Part shown: piece by piece, positions 29,035 through 38,146 of the stretch | Numbering within the stretch: position 1 is the first letter of the stretch | Layout: the number at the start of each line of letters is the position of its first letter | From: Sphingopyxis sp. FD7 | Lineage (GTDB): Bacteria; Pseudomonadota; Alphaproteobacteria; Sphingomonadales; Sphingomonadaceae | Assembly (NCBI RefSeq): GCF_003609835.1 | Contig: NZ_AP017898.1 | Coordinates: 2,108,001-2,172,000, forward strand | Reading direction: 5' to 3' | DNA length: 64,000 bases | The notes under the pieces: model-generated | The model's input: the letters and a program-made list of their open reading frames with translations, nothing else | The model's database searches: none | What the model was told of the DNA's origin: nothing | Position numbers and translations under genes: made by a program

Positions 29035-30285
29035 TCACGCCAGTTCCACCGTCGTCACCATGTAGCCCGCATCGCGCAGCGCCGCGACGAGGCTGTCGAG
29101 ATGCTCGCGGTCGCGCGCTTCGCATTCGATGTCGGTGATCAGTCCCTTGGCGGGCAGCGTCGTGAAGATGCGCTGGTGATAGATTTCGATGATGTTGACC
29201 TGTTTCTCGTCGAACAGCTTCATCACCTTGAACAAGGCGCCGGGGCGGTCCTGCAGCCGGATGCGCAGCCGCGCGATGCGCCCCGATCGCGCCAAATCCC
29301 GAAGCAGCACGTTCGCGAGCAACCGCGTGTCGATATTCCCGCCGGTGAGCACCAGCCCGACCTTGCGCCCCGCAAATTCTTCGGGATGCGCGAGCATCGC
29401 GGCGAGACCCGCCGCGCCCGCGCCCTCCACGACCGTCTTTTCGATCTGGAGCAGCAGGCTCACCGCGCGTTCCAGATGCCGCTCGGCAACCAGCACGATG
29501 TCGTCGTTGAGTTCGGCGACGAGTTTGCGCGTATAGGCTCCCGGCTCCTTCACCGCGATGCCCTCGGCCAGCGTGTCGCCCTCGCACGCCATGTCGACGC
29601 CGTTCAATTCGGCGTACATCGAGGGATAGAGTTCCGCCTGCACGCCGACGAGGCGCATGTCATTCTTGATCCCGCGCGCCGCGGTGCCCATGCCCGCGAG
29701 CAGCCCGCCGCCGCCGATCGGCACGATCAGCGTGTCGAGTTCGGGCACATCCTCGAGCATTTCGAGCGCTACAGTCCCCTGCCCCGCCGCGACATGCGGA
29801 TGGTCAAAGGGATGGACAAAGGTAAGGCCGCGCTCCTCCTCCAGTTCGCGCGCATGGGCATAGGCGTCGTCGAACTTCTCGCCATGAAGCACGATCGTCG
29901 CGCCGTGACTCGCGGTCTGCGACACCTTCACCTGCGGCGTCGTGCTCGGCATCACGATGGTGACGGGCACGCCGAGGCGCTTGCCGTGATAGGCGAGGCC
30001 CTGCGCATGATTGCCCGCCGACGCCGCGATCACGCCGCGCGCGCGCGCATCGTCGTCGAGCAGCAGCAGCGCGTTCAAGGCCCCGCGCTCCTTGTACGCC
30101 GCGGTGAATTGCAGATTCTCGAACTTCAGCCACACATCGGCGCCGACCAGCTCGGACAGCGTCTGCGAATGCAGCGTCGGCGTGCGCACGACCGCGCCGT
30201 TAATTCGCCCCGCCGCCGCGCGCACATCGTCCAATGTGATCGCCGGTAAATCGGCGGCGGAGGTCAGGGTAAGGTGATCGGTCAT
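29035..30285 (-). CDS. ilvA: Threonine ammonia-lyase with C-terminal ACT domain
   Basis: A 416-residue PLP enzyme that deaminates threonine to 2-oxobutanoate, the entry to isoleucine synthesis. The PLP lysine is Lys65 in TAAYKERGAL, the phosphate loop is VPIGGGGLLAGMG and the cofactor Ser region is SAGNHAQGLAYHG. Residues ~340-416 (RPGALFKVMKLFDEKQVNII onward) form one ACT domain, the layout of the shorter 400-residue regulatory type rather than the two-ACT E. coli IlvA. Catabolic use is possible. Confidence 0.93.
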   Translation of the reverse strand: MTDHLTLTSAADLPAITLDDVRAAAGRINGAVVRTPTLHSQTLSELVGADVWLKFENLQFTAAYKERGALNALLLLDDDARARGVIAASAGNHAQGLAYHGKRLGVPVTIVMPSTTPQVKVSQTASHGATIVLHGEKFDDAYAHARELEEERGLTFVHPFDHPHVAAGQGTVALEMLEDVPELDTLIVPIGGGGLLAGMGTAARGIKNDMRLVGVQAELYPSMYAELNGVDMACEGDTLAEGIAVKEPGAYTRKLVAELNDDIVLVAERHLERAVSLLLQIEKTVVEGAGAAGLAAMLAHPEEFAGRKVGLVLTGGNIDTRLLANVLLRDLARSGRIARLRIRLQDRPGALFKVMKLFDEKQVNIIEIYHQRIFTTLPAKGLITDIECEARDREHLDSLVAALRDAGYMVTTVELA

Positions 30286-30344
30286 AGCGATAGGCCCCCT
30301 ACCCCATCTGGCGCGCCGCGCAAACCATGGTTATGGATCGCCCC

Positions 30345-31223
30345 ATGAGCGAACAAAAATTGCGCATCGGCTTCATCGGCACCGGCGTCATGGGCGGACC
30401 GATGGCGGGCCACCTCGTCCGGGCGGGTCATCACCTCACCGTCTATAACCGTACGCGCGCCAAGGCCGATGCGTGGGTGGCACAGCACGGCGGCGCCGCG
30501 GCATCGACGCCCGCCGACGTCGCTCGCGACGCCGATGTCGTGCTGACCTGCGTCGGCAATGACGATGATCTGGCGCAGGTGACACTGGGCCGCGACGGCG
30601 CGTTTCGGGCGATGCGCAAGGGCGCGCTGTTCATCGACCACACCACAGTCTCGGCGCGCATCGCACGCCAGTTGTCGGTCGAGGCCGAAAGCCTCGGCCT
30701 GCTCTGCCTCGACGCGCCCGTGTCGGGCGGCGAAGCGGGGGCGCAGAAGGGCGCGCTGTCGATCATGTGCGGCGGGACCAAGGCGGCGTTCGCGGCGGCC
30801 GAGCCGGTGATGCAGGCCTATGCCGCGCGCATGGTCCATATCGGCGGCCCCGGCGCGGGACAGACGACCAAGATGGTCAACCAGATCGCGATCGCGGGAG
30901 TGCTGCAAGGCCTTTCCGAAGCGCTGCGTTTCGCGCAGGCGTCAGGGCTCGACACCGACAAGGTGTTCGAGGCGGTGTCGGGCGGCGCGGCGGCGAGCTG
31001 GCAGATGCTCAACCGCTGGAGCACGATGGCAAAGGACGAGTTCGACTTCGGCTTTGCCGTCGACTGGATGCGCAAGGATCTGGGCCTCGCGATCGACGAA
31101 GCCCGCGTCAACGGCGCGACCTTGCCCGTCGCGAGCCTCGTCGATCAATTTTACGCCGATGTGCAAAAGGCCGGCGGCGGGCGCAAGGACACGAGCTCGC
31201 TCGTGACGCGGTTGCCGAAATGA
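30345..31223 (+). CDS. 3-Hydroxyisobutyrate dehydrogenase-family NAD(P) oxidoreductase
   Basis: A beta-hydroxyacid dehydrogenase of 292 residues (start ATG 30345; ATG 30327 is an alternative, neither has a strong ribosome site). The cofactor motif is GFIGTGVMGGPMAGHL, the substrate motif DAPVSGGEAGAQKGALS and the catalytic Lys lies in GAGQTTKMVNQ. Members reduce or oxidise 3-hydroxyisobutyrate, tartronate semialdehyde or similar acids. It overlaps the amidohydrolase gene as ATGA, so the two are probably made together. Confidence 0.9.
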   Translation: MSEQKLRIGFIGTGVMGGPMAGHLVRAGHHLTVYNRTRAKADAWVAQHGGAAASTPADVARDADVVLTCVGNDDDLAQVTLGRDGAFRAMRKGALFIDHTTVSARIARQLSVEAESLGLLCLDAPVSGGEAGAQKGALSIMCGGTKAAFAAAEPVMQAYAARMVHIGGPGAGQTTKMVNQIAIAGVLQGLSEALRFAQASGLDTDKVFEAVSGGAAASWQMLNRWSTMAKDEFDFGFAVDWMRKDLGLAIDEARVNGATLPVASLVDQFYADVQKAGGGRKDTSSLVTRLPK

Positions 31224-33061
31224 GCGGTGCAATCGAACTTACCCCGCCCCTCCCGCTTGCGGGAGGGGCAGCGAAACTTGGCGCGGCGAAGCCGGGCCTA
31301 GTTGCAGCGGGGTGGGCCTCCAACGCTCGCCGTCTGCTGCCCACCCCGCTGCGACTAGCCAGCAAGCTGGCAAGTCTCGCAGCCCCTCCCGCTTGCGGGA
31401 GGGGAGCGATTGCCGCCGCCCTCACCCTCACCCTCACCTCCCCCGCGTACGCCGATACGCTGGTCGACAATGTCAACGGCATCACGCTCGACAAGCAGGG
31501 CAAGCTCGTCCGCTTCACCGGTCTCGTGATCGATCGCGACGGCAAGGTGAAACAGCTGCTCGACCGCAAGGACAAGCGCCCCGAACGCCCCGATTTCAAG
31601 GAGGATGGCAAGGGCCGCACGCTGATCCCCGGCCTGATCGACGCGCACGGGCATGTCATGGGGCTGGGCTTCCAGCTGATGCTGCTCGACCTCAGTGACA
31701 CGAACAGCCTGGCCGAAGCGCAGGCTGCGATCCGCCGCTATGCCGCCGAGAATCCCGAAATGCCGTGGATCATCGGGCGCGGCTGGAATCAGGAAAAATG
31801 GGGTCTCGGCCGTTTCCCCACTGCCGCCGATCTCGACGCCGCGGTGCCGGACCGTCCCGTCTGGCTCGAGCGCGTCGACGGCCATGCGGGCTGGGCGAAC
31901 AGCGCGGCGATGGCGGCGGCCAAGGTCAGCGCGGCAAGCAAATCGCCCGAAGGCGGTCGCATCGAAATGGCGGGCGGCAAGCCGTCGGGCGTGTTCGTCG
32001 ATGCCGCGATGAGCCTGATCGACAGCGCCAAGCCCAAACCGCTCGCGCGCGACCTCGACCGCGCGCTCTATCTGGCGCAGCAGAAACTGCTCGAACAGGG
32101 GATCACCGCGATCGCCGACATGGGCACGACCATTCAGGACTGGCAGGCGTTTCGCCGCGCGGGCGACAAGAAACAGCTTGCCGTGCGCATCATTTCCTAC
32201 GGCGCCGACATCGACAATATGGCGATCATCGCCGGGTCCGAACCGACGCCGTGGCTCTATGACGACCGCCTGCGCATGGTCGGGGTGAAGCTCTATCTCG
32301 ACGGCGCGCTGGGTTCGCGCGGCGCGTGGCTGAAGGCGCCCTATGCCGACGCGCCGGGTCAGAAGGGACTTCCCCTCCTCACCCCGGCGCAGCTTCGCAA
32401 CAAGATGGTGCGCGCGTCGATGGACAAGTTCCAGGTCGCGATCCACGCGATCGGCGACGCCGCCAATGCCGAGGCGCTCGCCGCGATCGCCGACCTCGAC
32501 GCCGACCTGCCGGGCGAGCGGCGCTGGCGCATCGAACATGCACAGGTGATCGACCCCGCCGACATGGCGCGCTTCGCCGAATTGAAGGTCATCGCCTCGA
32601 TGCAGCCGGTGCATCAGACGAGCGACCGGCTGATGGCCGAAGCGCGGCTGGGGCCGGATCGCCTCGCGGGTGCCTATGCGTGGCGCAGCCTCCAGAATGC
32701 GGGCGTGCGCCTCGCCTTCGGCTCCGACGTGCCCGTCGAGAGCGCCAATCCCTTCGCGGGCCTCGCCGCCGCCATCGCGCGCACCGACGCAAGGGGCGAA
32801 CCCTTCGGCGGCTGGCGGCCCCAGGAAGCGGTGAACCGCGAAACCGCGCTCGACGGCTTTACGCGCACGGCGGCCTATGCGGGGTTTGCCGAGGACCGCA
32901 TCGGCACGCTGATGCCCGGAATGCGCGCCGATTTCCTGATCGTCGATGCCGACCCGCTGCTCGCCAGCCCCGACGAGATCCGCCGCATGACCCCGCTCGA
33001 AACCTGGATCGGCGGCTATCGCTATTACAAGCAGAAGGAAGGTGCGACGATTGGCCGCTGA
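31220..33061 (+). CDS. YtcJ-like amidohydrolase with repeat-derived N-terminal insert
   Basis: A metal-dependent amidohydrolase (family 3, YtcJ-like) of 613 residues. The mature enzyme begins near SPAYADTLVDNVNG; DAHGHVMGLG is the first metal motif, QVAIHAIGDAANAEAL and WRIEHAQVIDP supply further ligands, and FGSDVPVESANPF the last Asp. Start ATG 31220 overlaps the previous stop as ATGA. Residues ~10-62 are the translation of a family B palindromic repeat (31247-31404), so the original signal peptide appears split: MSGAIEL before and AIAAALTLTLTSPAYA after the insert. Whether export still works is an open question. Confidence 0.85.
   Translation: MSGAIELTPPLPLAGGAAKLGAAKPGLVAAGWASNARRLLPTPLRLASKLASLAAPPACGRGAIAAALTLTLTSPAYADTLVDNVNGITLDKQGKLVRFTGLVIDRDGKVKQLLDRKDKRPERPDFKEDGKGRTLIPGLIDAHGHVMGLGFQLMLLDLSDTNSLAEAQAAIRRYAAENPEMPWIIGRGWNQEKWGLGRFPTAADLDAAVPDRPVWLERVDGHAGWANSAAMAAAKVSAASKSPEGGRIEMAGGKPSGVFVDAAMSLIDSAKPKPLARDLDRALYLAQQKLLEQGITAIADMGTTIQDWQAFRRAGDKKQLAVRIISYGADIDNMAIIAGSEPTPWLYDDRLRMVGVKLYLDGALGSRGAWLKAPYADAPGQKGLPLLTPAQLRNKMVRASMDKFQVAIHAIGDAANAEALAAIADLDADLPGERRWRIEHAQVIDPADMARFAELKVIASMQPVHQTSDRLMAEARLGPDRLAGAYAWRSLQNAGVRLAFGSDVPVESANPFAGLAAAIARTDARGEPFGGWRPQEAVNRETALDGFTRTAAYAGFAEDRIGTLMPGMRADFLIVDADPLLASPDEIRRMTPLETWIGGYRYYKQKEGATIGR
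31247..31404. repeat. Large palindromic repeat, family B (copy 3), inside a coding sequence
   Basis: A 158-bp inverted repeat with CCCCTCCCGCTTGCGGGAGG at both ends, the same family as 7089-7241 and 28880-29028. Unlike those, it lies inside an open reading frame and has no stop codon in that frame, being read as Pro/Leu/Ala/Gly-rich sequence (LTPPLPLAGGAAKLGA and SKLASLAAPPACGRGA). Confidence 0.92.
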
Positions 33062-34319
33062 TAGCCCCTCTCGCCGCGCGCTGCTGACCGGCCTCGCCGC
33101 GCTGCCGATTGCGACAAGCACCGCCGCGGCCGAGCGCAAGGAACGCCGATCGAAAAGGCGCAAGGCGCCGCGGCCCAAGGTCCAGCATGTCGACGTCGCG
33201 ATCATCGGCGCGGGCGTGTTCGGCGCGTGGACCGCGTGGCACCTTGTCCGCGCCGGAAAGAGCGTGCGCCTGTTCGACGCCTATGGCGCGGGCAACGCGC
33301 GGTCTTCCTCGGGGGGCGCCAGCCGCGTGATCCGCATGGGCTATGGCGCCGACAGCCTCTATTCGGACCTGGCGCGCGAATCGCTGCCCTATTGGAAGGC
33401 GCTGTCCGACACCGCCAGCGCGCCGATCTTTCACAACACCGGCGTGCTCTGGTTCGCGCCGCAGGGCGAGGCCTATACCGCGCAGTCGCTCGCGTGGCTC
33501 CAGGCGAACCGCGTCGGGCACGAGCATGGCGACGTAACCTGGCTCCAGACCAAATATCGCCAGATCCAATTCTATCAGGGCGAAACCGGCATCCTCGAAA
33601 CCGAGGCCGGCGCGCTGATCGCCGCGCGCGGGGTGCAGGAAGTGATCGCCGAGGCCGGGGTCGAGGTCGAGCGCGTCGTGATGCCCGCACCGCTCTTTTC
33701 CAGGCGGATCAGGCGCCACACGCTTCCCGACGGCGGCACCGCCGACCATCTGGTCTATGCCGCGGGCCCCTGGCTCGCCGAACTTTTCCCGCAGCAGTTG
33801 ATGGGACGGATCGTCGCGACGCGGCAGGAGGTCTATCATTTCGGCGCGCCGCAGGGCGACACACGCTTCGCGCCGCCCGAACTCCCCGTCTGGGCCGATT
33901 TCAACAACGGCCGCATCGTTTATGGCATTCCCGATCTCGAAGGGGCGGGGTTCAAGATTGCCTTCGACACGCATGGCCCGGTGATCGACCCCGACACGAT
34001 GGAACGCGATCCGACCCCCGCCGGAATCGCCGCCGCCCGCGCCTATGTCGCGCGGCGCTTTCCGGGGCTCGCGGGGGCGCCGCTGATCGGCGCGCGCGTG
34101 TGCCAATATGAAAACAGCGCGAACGGCGACTATCTGCTCGACCGTTTTCCGGGGCAGGAGCGCGTGTGGCTCGTCGGCGCCGGATCGGGGCACGGGTTCA
34201 AGAATGGCCCCGCGGTCGGCAAGCGCGTCGCGGCGCATATCCTCGACAAGGATCTGGCGGTCGAACCGCGCTTCAGTTTCGCGAGCAAGGGCACGGTGGC
34301 GGGCCGGACCGTCTTCTAA
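33051..34319 (+). CDS. FAD-dependent oxidoreductase (DAO family) with Tat-type signal
   Basis: A D-amino acid oxidase/sarcosine oxidase-family flavoenzyme, 422 residues from TTG 33051, which has AAGGAAGG 8 bp upstream; GTG 33042 is an alternative with no room for a ribosome site. SRRALLTGLAALPIATSTAAA is a twin-arginine-like signal. The FAD motif is VDVAIIGAGVFGAWTAWHL, followed by SSSGGASRVIRMGYG, and the C-terminal GAGSGHGFKNGPAVG matches monomeric sarcosine oxidase-like proteins. It overlaps the amidohydrolase stop, so the three genes form one operon that may process an amino-acid-like compound in the periplasm. Confidence 0.86.
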   Translation: MAADSPSRRALLTGLAALPIATSTAAAERKERRSKRRKAPRPKVQHVDVAIIGAGVFGAWTAWHLVRAGKSVRLFDAYGAGNARSSSGGASRVIRMGYGADSLYSDLARESLPYWKALSDTASAPIFHNTGVLWFAPQGEAYTAQSLAWLQANRVGHEHGDVTWLQTKYRQIQFYQGETGILETEAGALIAARGVQEVIAEAGVEVERVVMPAPLFSRRIRRHTLPDGGTADHLVYAAGPWLAELFPQQLMGRIVATRQEVYHFGAPQGDTRFAPPELPVWADFNNGRIVYGIPDLEGAGFKIAFDTHGPVIDPDTMERDPTPAGIAAARAYVARRFPGLAGAPLIGARVCQYENSANGDYLLDRFPGQERVWLVGAGSGHGFKNGPAVGKRVAAHILDKDLAVEPRFSFASKGTVAGRTVF

Positions 34320-34324
34320 TTTCT

Positions 34325-34420
34325 CGTCATTGCGAGGAGCGAAGCGACGAAGCAATCTCCAGCCATCAGCCTTGCGCGAGATTGAGGACTGGAGATTGCT
34401 TCGCTACGCTCGCAATGACG
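34325..34420. repeat. Palindromic repeat, CGTCATTGCGAG family (copy 2)
   Basis: Arms CGTCATTGCGAGGAGCGAAG...AAGCAATCTCCAG and CTGGAGATTGCTTCGCTACG... with TCGCAATGACG at the end. It is less perfect than copy 1 at 4425-4511 (an extra GACG in the left arm) but shares the same outer words. It lies between the flavoenzyme and hydroxy-acid oxidase genes. Confidence 0.88.
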
Positions 34421-34439
34421 GGCTTAAAGCGGGGCAAAA

Positions 34440-35588
34440 ATGAAACTCACCGACTGCCACAACATCGACGATTTCCGCGCGCTCGCGCGGCGCCGCCTGC
34501 CCTGGCCGGTGTTCGATTATATCGACGGCGCCGCCGACGACGAGGTCACCCGCCGTCGCAACCGCGACGCCTTCGACAGCTGCGACCTTATCCCACGCGT
34601 GCTCGCGGGAGTCGAAAGCGTCGATATGCGCACCACCCTGTTCGGGCGCGAAATGGCGATGCCGCTGTTCCTGTCACCCACCGCGCTGCAACGCCTGTTC
34701 CACTGGCAGGGCGAGCGCGCGGTCCTGCGCGCTGCCGCGAACGCAGGAACGATGGCGGGCATATCGAGCCTCGCGACGATCGGCCTCGCCGAAGCCGGCG
34801 CGCTGACCGATGGTCCCAAGCTGTTCCAGCTTTACGTCCACCACGACGAAGGGCTCAACCAAGCGATGCTCGACGCCGCGCGCGAGGCGAAATTCGATGC
34901 GGTCGCGCTCACGGTGGACACGATCGTCGGCGGCAACCGCGAACGCTGCCTGCGCTCGGGCTTCACTTCGCCGCCGCGCTTCACGCCGCGCAACATGCTG
35001 AGCTACGCCGCCAAGCCCGGCTGGGGGCTCAACTATATGCTCCGCGAAAAATTCAGCCTGCCGAACCTGGCGACGCATGTGTCCGAAGGGTCGAGCGTCC
35101 CTAAATCGGTCGCCGAATATTTCACCTCGATGCTCGACCAGAGCCTCGACTGGAAACGCGCCGAGGCGATCCGCAAAAAGTGGGACGGCCCCTTCTGCCT
35201 CAAAGGCATCGTCGCGGTCGAGGATGCGAAGCGCGCCGCCGACATCGGCGCCACCGCGATCATGGTGTCGAACCATGGCGGACGCCAGCTCGACGGCAGC
35301 ATCGCACCCTTCGACGCGCTCGCGGGAATCGTCGATGCGGTCGGCGACCGGGTCGAGGTGATCTGCGACGGCGGCATCACGCGCGGCACGCATGTGCTGA
35401 AAGCGCTGTCGGCCGGCGCCAAAGCCTGCTCGGGCGGCCGCCTCTATCTCTACGCGCTCGCCGCGGCGGGCGAGGATGGCGTCGCGCGCGCGATCGCGCT
35501 GCTGCGCGCCGAGATCGAGCGTGGCATGAAGCTGATGGGGGCCCGGACCCTCGCCGATCTCGGCGCCGATAATCTGCGCTGGCGCTGA
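34440..35588 (+). CDS. lldD: FMN-dependent alpha-hydroxy acid oxidase / L-lactate dehydrogenase
   Basis: A 382-residue TIM-barrel flavoprotein. VFDYIDGAADDEVTRRRNRD, SPTALQRLFHWQGE and the catalytic His in VSNHGGRQLDGS with the flanking Arg are conserved; ICDGGITRGTHVLKALSAGA forms the FMN phosphate site. The length and the insert around SGFTSPPRFTPRNML match L-lactate dehydrogenase (quinone) LldD, so lactate oxidation to pyruvate at the membrane is likely, though glycolate or mandelate remain possible. No lactate permease gene is nearby. Confidence 0.88.
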   Translation: MKLTDCHNIDDFRALARRRLPWPVFDYIDGAADDEVTRRRNRDAFDSCDLIPRVLAGVESVDMRTTLFGREMAMPLFLSPTALQRLFHWQGERAVLRAAANAGTMAGISSLATIGLAEAGALTDGPKLFQLYVHHDEGLNQAMLDAAREAKFDAVALTVDTIVGGNRERCLRSGFTSPPRFTPRNMLSYAAKPGWGLNYMLREKFSLPNLATHVSEGSSVPKSVAEYFTSMLDQSLDWKRAEAIRKKWDGPFCLKGIVAVEDAKRAADIGATAIMVSNHGGRQLDGSIAPFDALAGIVDAVGDRVEVICDGGITRGTHVLKALSAGAKACSGGRLYLYALAAAGEDGVARAIALLRAEIERGMKLMGARTLADLGADNLRWR

Positions 35589-35599
35589 CCTTCCCCCTT

Positions 35600-35686
35600 C
35601 GTCATCCCCGCGAAAGCGGGGACCCAGTTCCAGCGCCGCATGGACAACCAACTTGGCGGAGGGTTCCCGCTTTCGCGCGAATGACG
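35600..35686. repeat. Palindromic repeat, CGTCATCCCCGCGAAAGCGG family
   Basis: Left arm CGTCATCCCCGCGAAAGCGG and right arm CCCGCTTTCGCGCGAATGACG enclose a spacer with CCAGTTCC-type words. It follows lldD directly and belongs with 25945-26031. Confidence 0.83.
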
Positions 35687-35784
35687 ATGGACGAATCCTG
35701 CCGTCGCTCCCAGCTTTCGCGCAACAAAGGGGACGGCCTCCCCCGAAGCCGTCCCCTTCGCGTGGCCGCGGACCCGCTAGGTCG

Positions 35785-36540
35785 TCAGAAGGACGCGCCG
35801 AGTGTGAACACCACGGTCGGATCGTACAGCGTATCGACCGCCTTCACCCCCGTCTTCGGGACGTCGGTGTCGATATATTGCGCCGAGAAAGTCAGCGGCC
35901 CCGCGGCGAAGGACGCGCCGAGCGACCAGTCGACATATTGGCCGTCGGGCGACACGAGGCCGAGCGAGCCGTCATTATAGCCGATCCCCGCGGTCAGCGT
36001 GACCGGGGTGTTCGGAATGCCAAAACCGGCGCCGAGGTTCAGATAGATATTGTCCTGGTCGCCGAGTGAATCCTGCTTGGGCGCATAAGCGACCATGCCG
36101 GTGATCGAGACGGGGCCGATGTCGTGCGACAGCTTGCCGATGCCCTCGAAATAGTCGGTCGGCGCGCCGCCATCGTCGCTGCCGGGATAGGTATACCAGG
36201 TCACGCCGATGTCGGCGGTCGTGCCCGGCGCGATTTCGGTGTTGAAACCGCCATAGACGTCGAGCTCGAACTTGCCATAGGCCGGGCTGTCGGGAAGCGA
36301 CGAGCCCCAGACGCCGGCATAGAAGCCGCTTTCATGCGAAACGGTCAGCGTCGGCTGCACCGCGACCTTTTCGTTCGACAGCGAAATGCCGCGGAAGCGA
36401 TAGTCGCTCGTCACCGCAATGCCGCCCGAAAGCGTGAAGGGGCCGCTGGCTTCTGCTTCTTCTTCCTGAGCGAAGGCGGGCGTCGACATTGCCGACGCGG
36501 CGAGCAGCATGCCGAAACACGCTTTGGTAAGAAACTTCAT
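35785..36540 (-). CDS. TorF-family putative outer-membrane porin
   Basis: A 251-residue protein beginning at ATG 36540 with a clean signal peptide (MKFLTKACFGMLLAASAMST, cleavage after AFA). The mature part is made of alternating strands (FTLSGGIAVTSDYRFRGISL is the family signature) and ends with a C-terminal phenylalanine (VVFTLGASF), as expected for an outer-membrane beta-barrel. TorF-family proteins are common in sphingomonads and are putative uptake channels. A ~260-bp region upstream is shared with the divergent ispG gene. Confidence 0.88.
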   Translation of the reverse strand: MKFLTKACFGMLLAASAMSTPAFAQEEEAEASGPFTLSGGIAVTSDYRFRGISLSNEKVAVQPTLTVSHESGFYAGVWGSSLPDSPAYGKFELDVYGGFNTEIAPGTTADIGVTWYTYPGSDDGGAPTDYFEGIGKLSHDIGPVSITGMVAYAPKQDSLGDQDNIYLNLGAGFGIPNTPVTLTAGIGYNDGSLGLVSPDGQYVDWSLGASFAAGPLTFSAQYIDTDVPKTGVKAVDTLYDPTVVFTLGASF

Positions 36541-36798
36541 GGGTGATCCCCCTAAATGGTCAAACGGATCGTCCCAGCCTGCCGGACGCGTCCACACCTC
36601 TTTTTGCGGGTCTGTGACGGCGAACGATTCGAAATTGCCGATTTTGCTGCGACGCACAAACGAAAATTGCTCGAATGTTACGAATCGCTATCAAACTGTG
36701 TCTTTCCAGCAACAATCCGTCCCCCACGCGCCGGGCTTTGCCAAGCCGCGCGCAGCCAGCTAAAGAGCGCGCATATCCCCCTCTGCGAGCCATTAGCA

Positions 36799-37950
36799 AT
36801 GAGCGATCATAATCCCGGCCTGCGCCCCTGGCGCGACATTGCACGGCGGACGAGCCGCCAGATCATGGTCGGAAACGTCCCCGTCGGCGGCGGCGCGCCG
36901 ATCAGCGTGCAGACAATGACCAACACGCTGACGAGCGATCCGGCGCAGACGATCGACCAGATCCGCCGCTGCGAGGACGCCGGCGCCGACCTGATCCGCG
37001 TCTCGTGCCCCGACACCGATTCGACCGCGGCGCTCGGCAAGATCGTCCGCGCGGCGCGCATTCCGATCATCGCCGACATCCATTTCCACTATAAGCGCGC
37101 ATTGGAAGCCGCCGACGCCGGCGCCGCCTGCCTGCGCATCAACCCCGGCAATATCGGCTCGTCGGAACGCGTCGGCGAGGTCGTGCGCGCCGCCAAGGCG
37201 AACGGCTGCGCGATCCGCATCGGCGTCAACGCCGGCAGCCTCGAGAAGGACCTGCTCGAAAAATATGGCGAGCCCTGCCCCGAGGCGCTCGTCGAAAGCG
37301 CGCTCGACCATATCAAGCTGCTGCAGGACCATGATTTCCACGACTACAAGGTCGCGGTGAAGGCGAGCGACGTCTTCCTCGCGGTCGCCGCCTATGCGCA
37401 GCTCGCCGACGCGGTCGACTGCCCGCTGCACCTCGGCATCACCGAGGCGGGCGGGCTGATCGGTGGCACGGTGAAAAGCGCGCTCGGCATCGGCAACCTG
37501 CTCTGGGCCGGGATCGGCGACACGATCCGCGTTTCGCTTTCGGCGGAACCCGAAGAGGAAGTACGCGTCGGCTACGAGATACTGAAATCGCTGGGCCTCA
37601 GAACCCGCGGCGTGCGCGTCGTCTCCTGCCCCAGCTGCGCACGACAGGGTTTCGACGTCATCCGCACCGTCCAGGCGCTCGAGGACGCGCTCGGCCACAT
37701 CAAGACGCCGATGTCGCTCTCGGTCCTCGGCTGCGTCGTCAACGGCCCCGGCGAAGCGCGCGAGACCGACATCGGCATCACCGGCGGCGGCAACGGCAGG
37801 CATATGGTCTATCTCTCGGGCGTCACCGACCACCATGTCGAGGACGCCGACATGATCGCGCACATCGTCAGGCTCGTCGAAGCCAAGGCGGCCGAGATCG
37901 AGGCGGGCAACGCGGTAAGCATGGACGTCGCGCACGGCAAGGCGGCGTAG
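36799..37950 (+). CDS. ispG: 4-hydroxy-3-methylbut-2-enyl diphosphate synthase (flavodoxin)
   Basis: The penultimate enzyme of the MEP isoprenoid pathway, a [4Fe-4S] enzyme of 383 residues. TIM-barrel motifs [14 protein letters not shown] and [13 protein letters not shown] are followed by the cluster Cys in SCPSCARQG and [11 protein letters not shown] and the conserved Glu region. ATG 36799 gives [13 protein letters not shown]; in-frame sequence further upstream lies in the intergenic region shared with the porin and is not typical of IspG. No other MEP genes are in the window. Confidence 0.95.
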   Translation: MSDHNPGLRPWRDIARRTSRQIMVGNVPVGGGAPISVQTMTNTLTSDPAQTIDQIRRCEDAGADLIRVSCPDTDSTAALGKIVRAARIPIIADIHFHYKRALEAADAGAACLRINPGNIGSSERVGEVVRAAKANGCAIRIGVNAGSLEKDLLEKYGEPCPEALVESALDHIKLLQDHDFHDYKVAVKASDVFLAVAAYAQLADAVDCPLHLGITEAGGLIGGTVKSALGIGNLLWAGIGDTIRVSLSAEPEEEVRVGYEILKSLGLRTRGVRVVSCPSCARQGFDVIRTVQALEDALGHIKTPMSLSVLGCVVNGPGEARETDIGITGGGNGRHMVYLSGVTDHHVEDADMIAHIVRLVEAKAAEIEAGNAVSMDVAHGKAA

Positions 37951-37969
37951 CGCGGAATCCTGCGAAGGC

Positions 37970-38030
37970 GGCCTTGGGGTGGATTCTGGCCTTCCCTTAT
38001 CCGTCATCCCGGCGAAGGCCGGGATGACGA
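37970..38030. repeat. Palindromic repeat, CGTCATCCCGGCGAAGGCCGG family (copy 1) with extended arm
   Basis: The core CATCCCGGCGAAGGCCGGGATG is a near-perfect hairpin. It is preceded by GGGGTGGATTCTGGCCTTCC and CTTATC, and that 5' extension recurs next to the copies at 43494-43606 and 51080-51211, so the true element is longer than the hairpin. Confidence 0.85.
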
Positions 38031-38146
38031 TATTGGCATGTCCGCCTTCGGCCGAAACCTGCCGTTCCGGAAGCCATCACCGACCGTTTACATCGCTGTC
38101 AGTAAAGGCTAGTCTCCCTCCATCCTGAACCGGGGGGAGGATGCCG

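Noticed and set aside
31355..33205. 616-codon minus-strand frame opposite the amidohydrolase
   Set aside because: Same reasoning: shadow of a gene with full metal-binding motifs on the plus strand.
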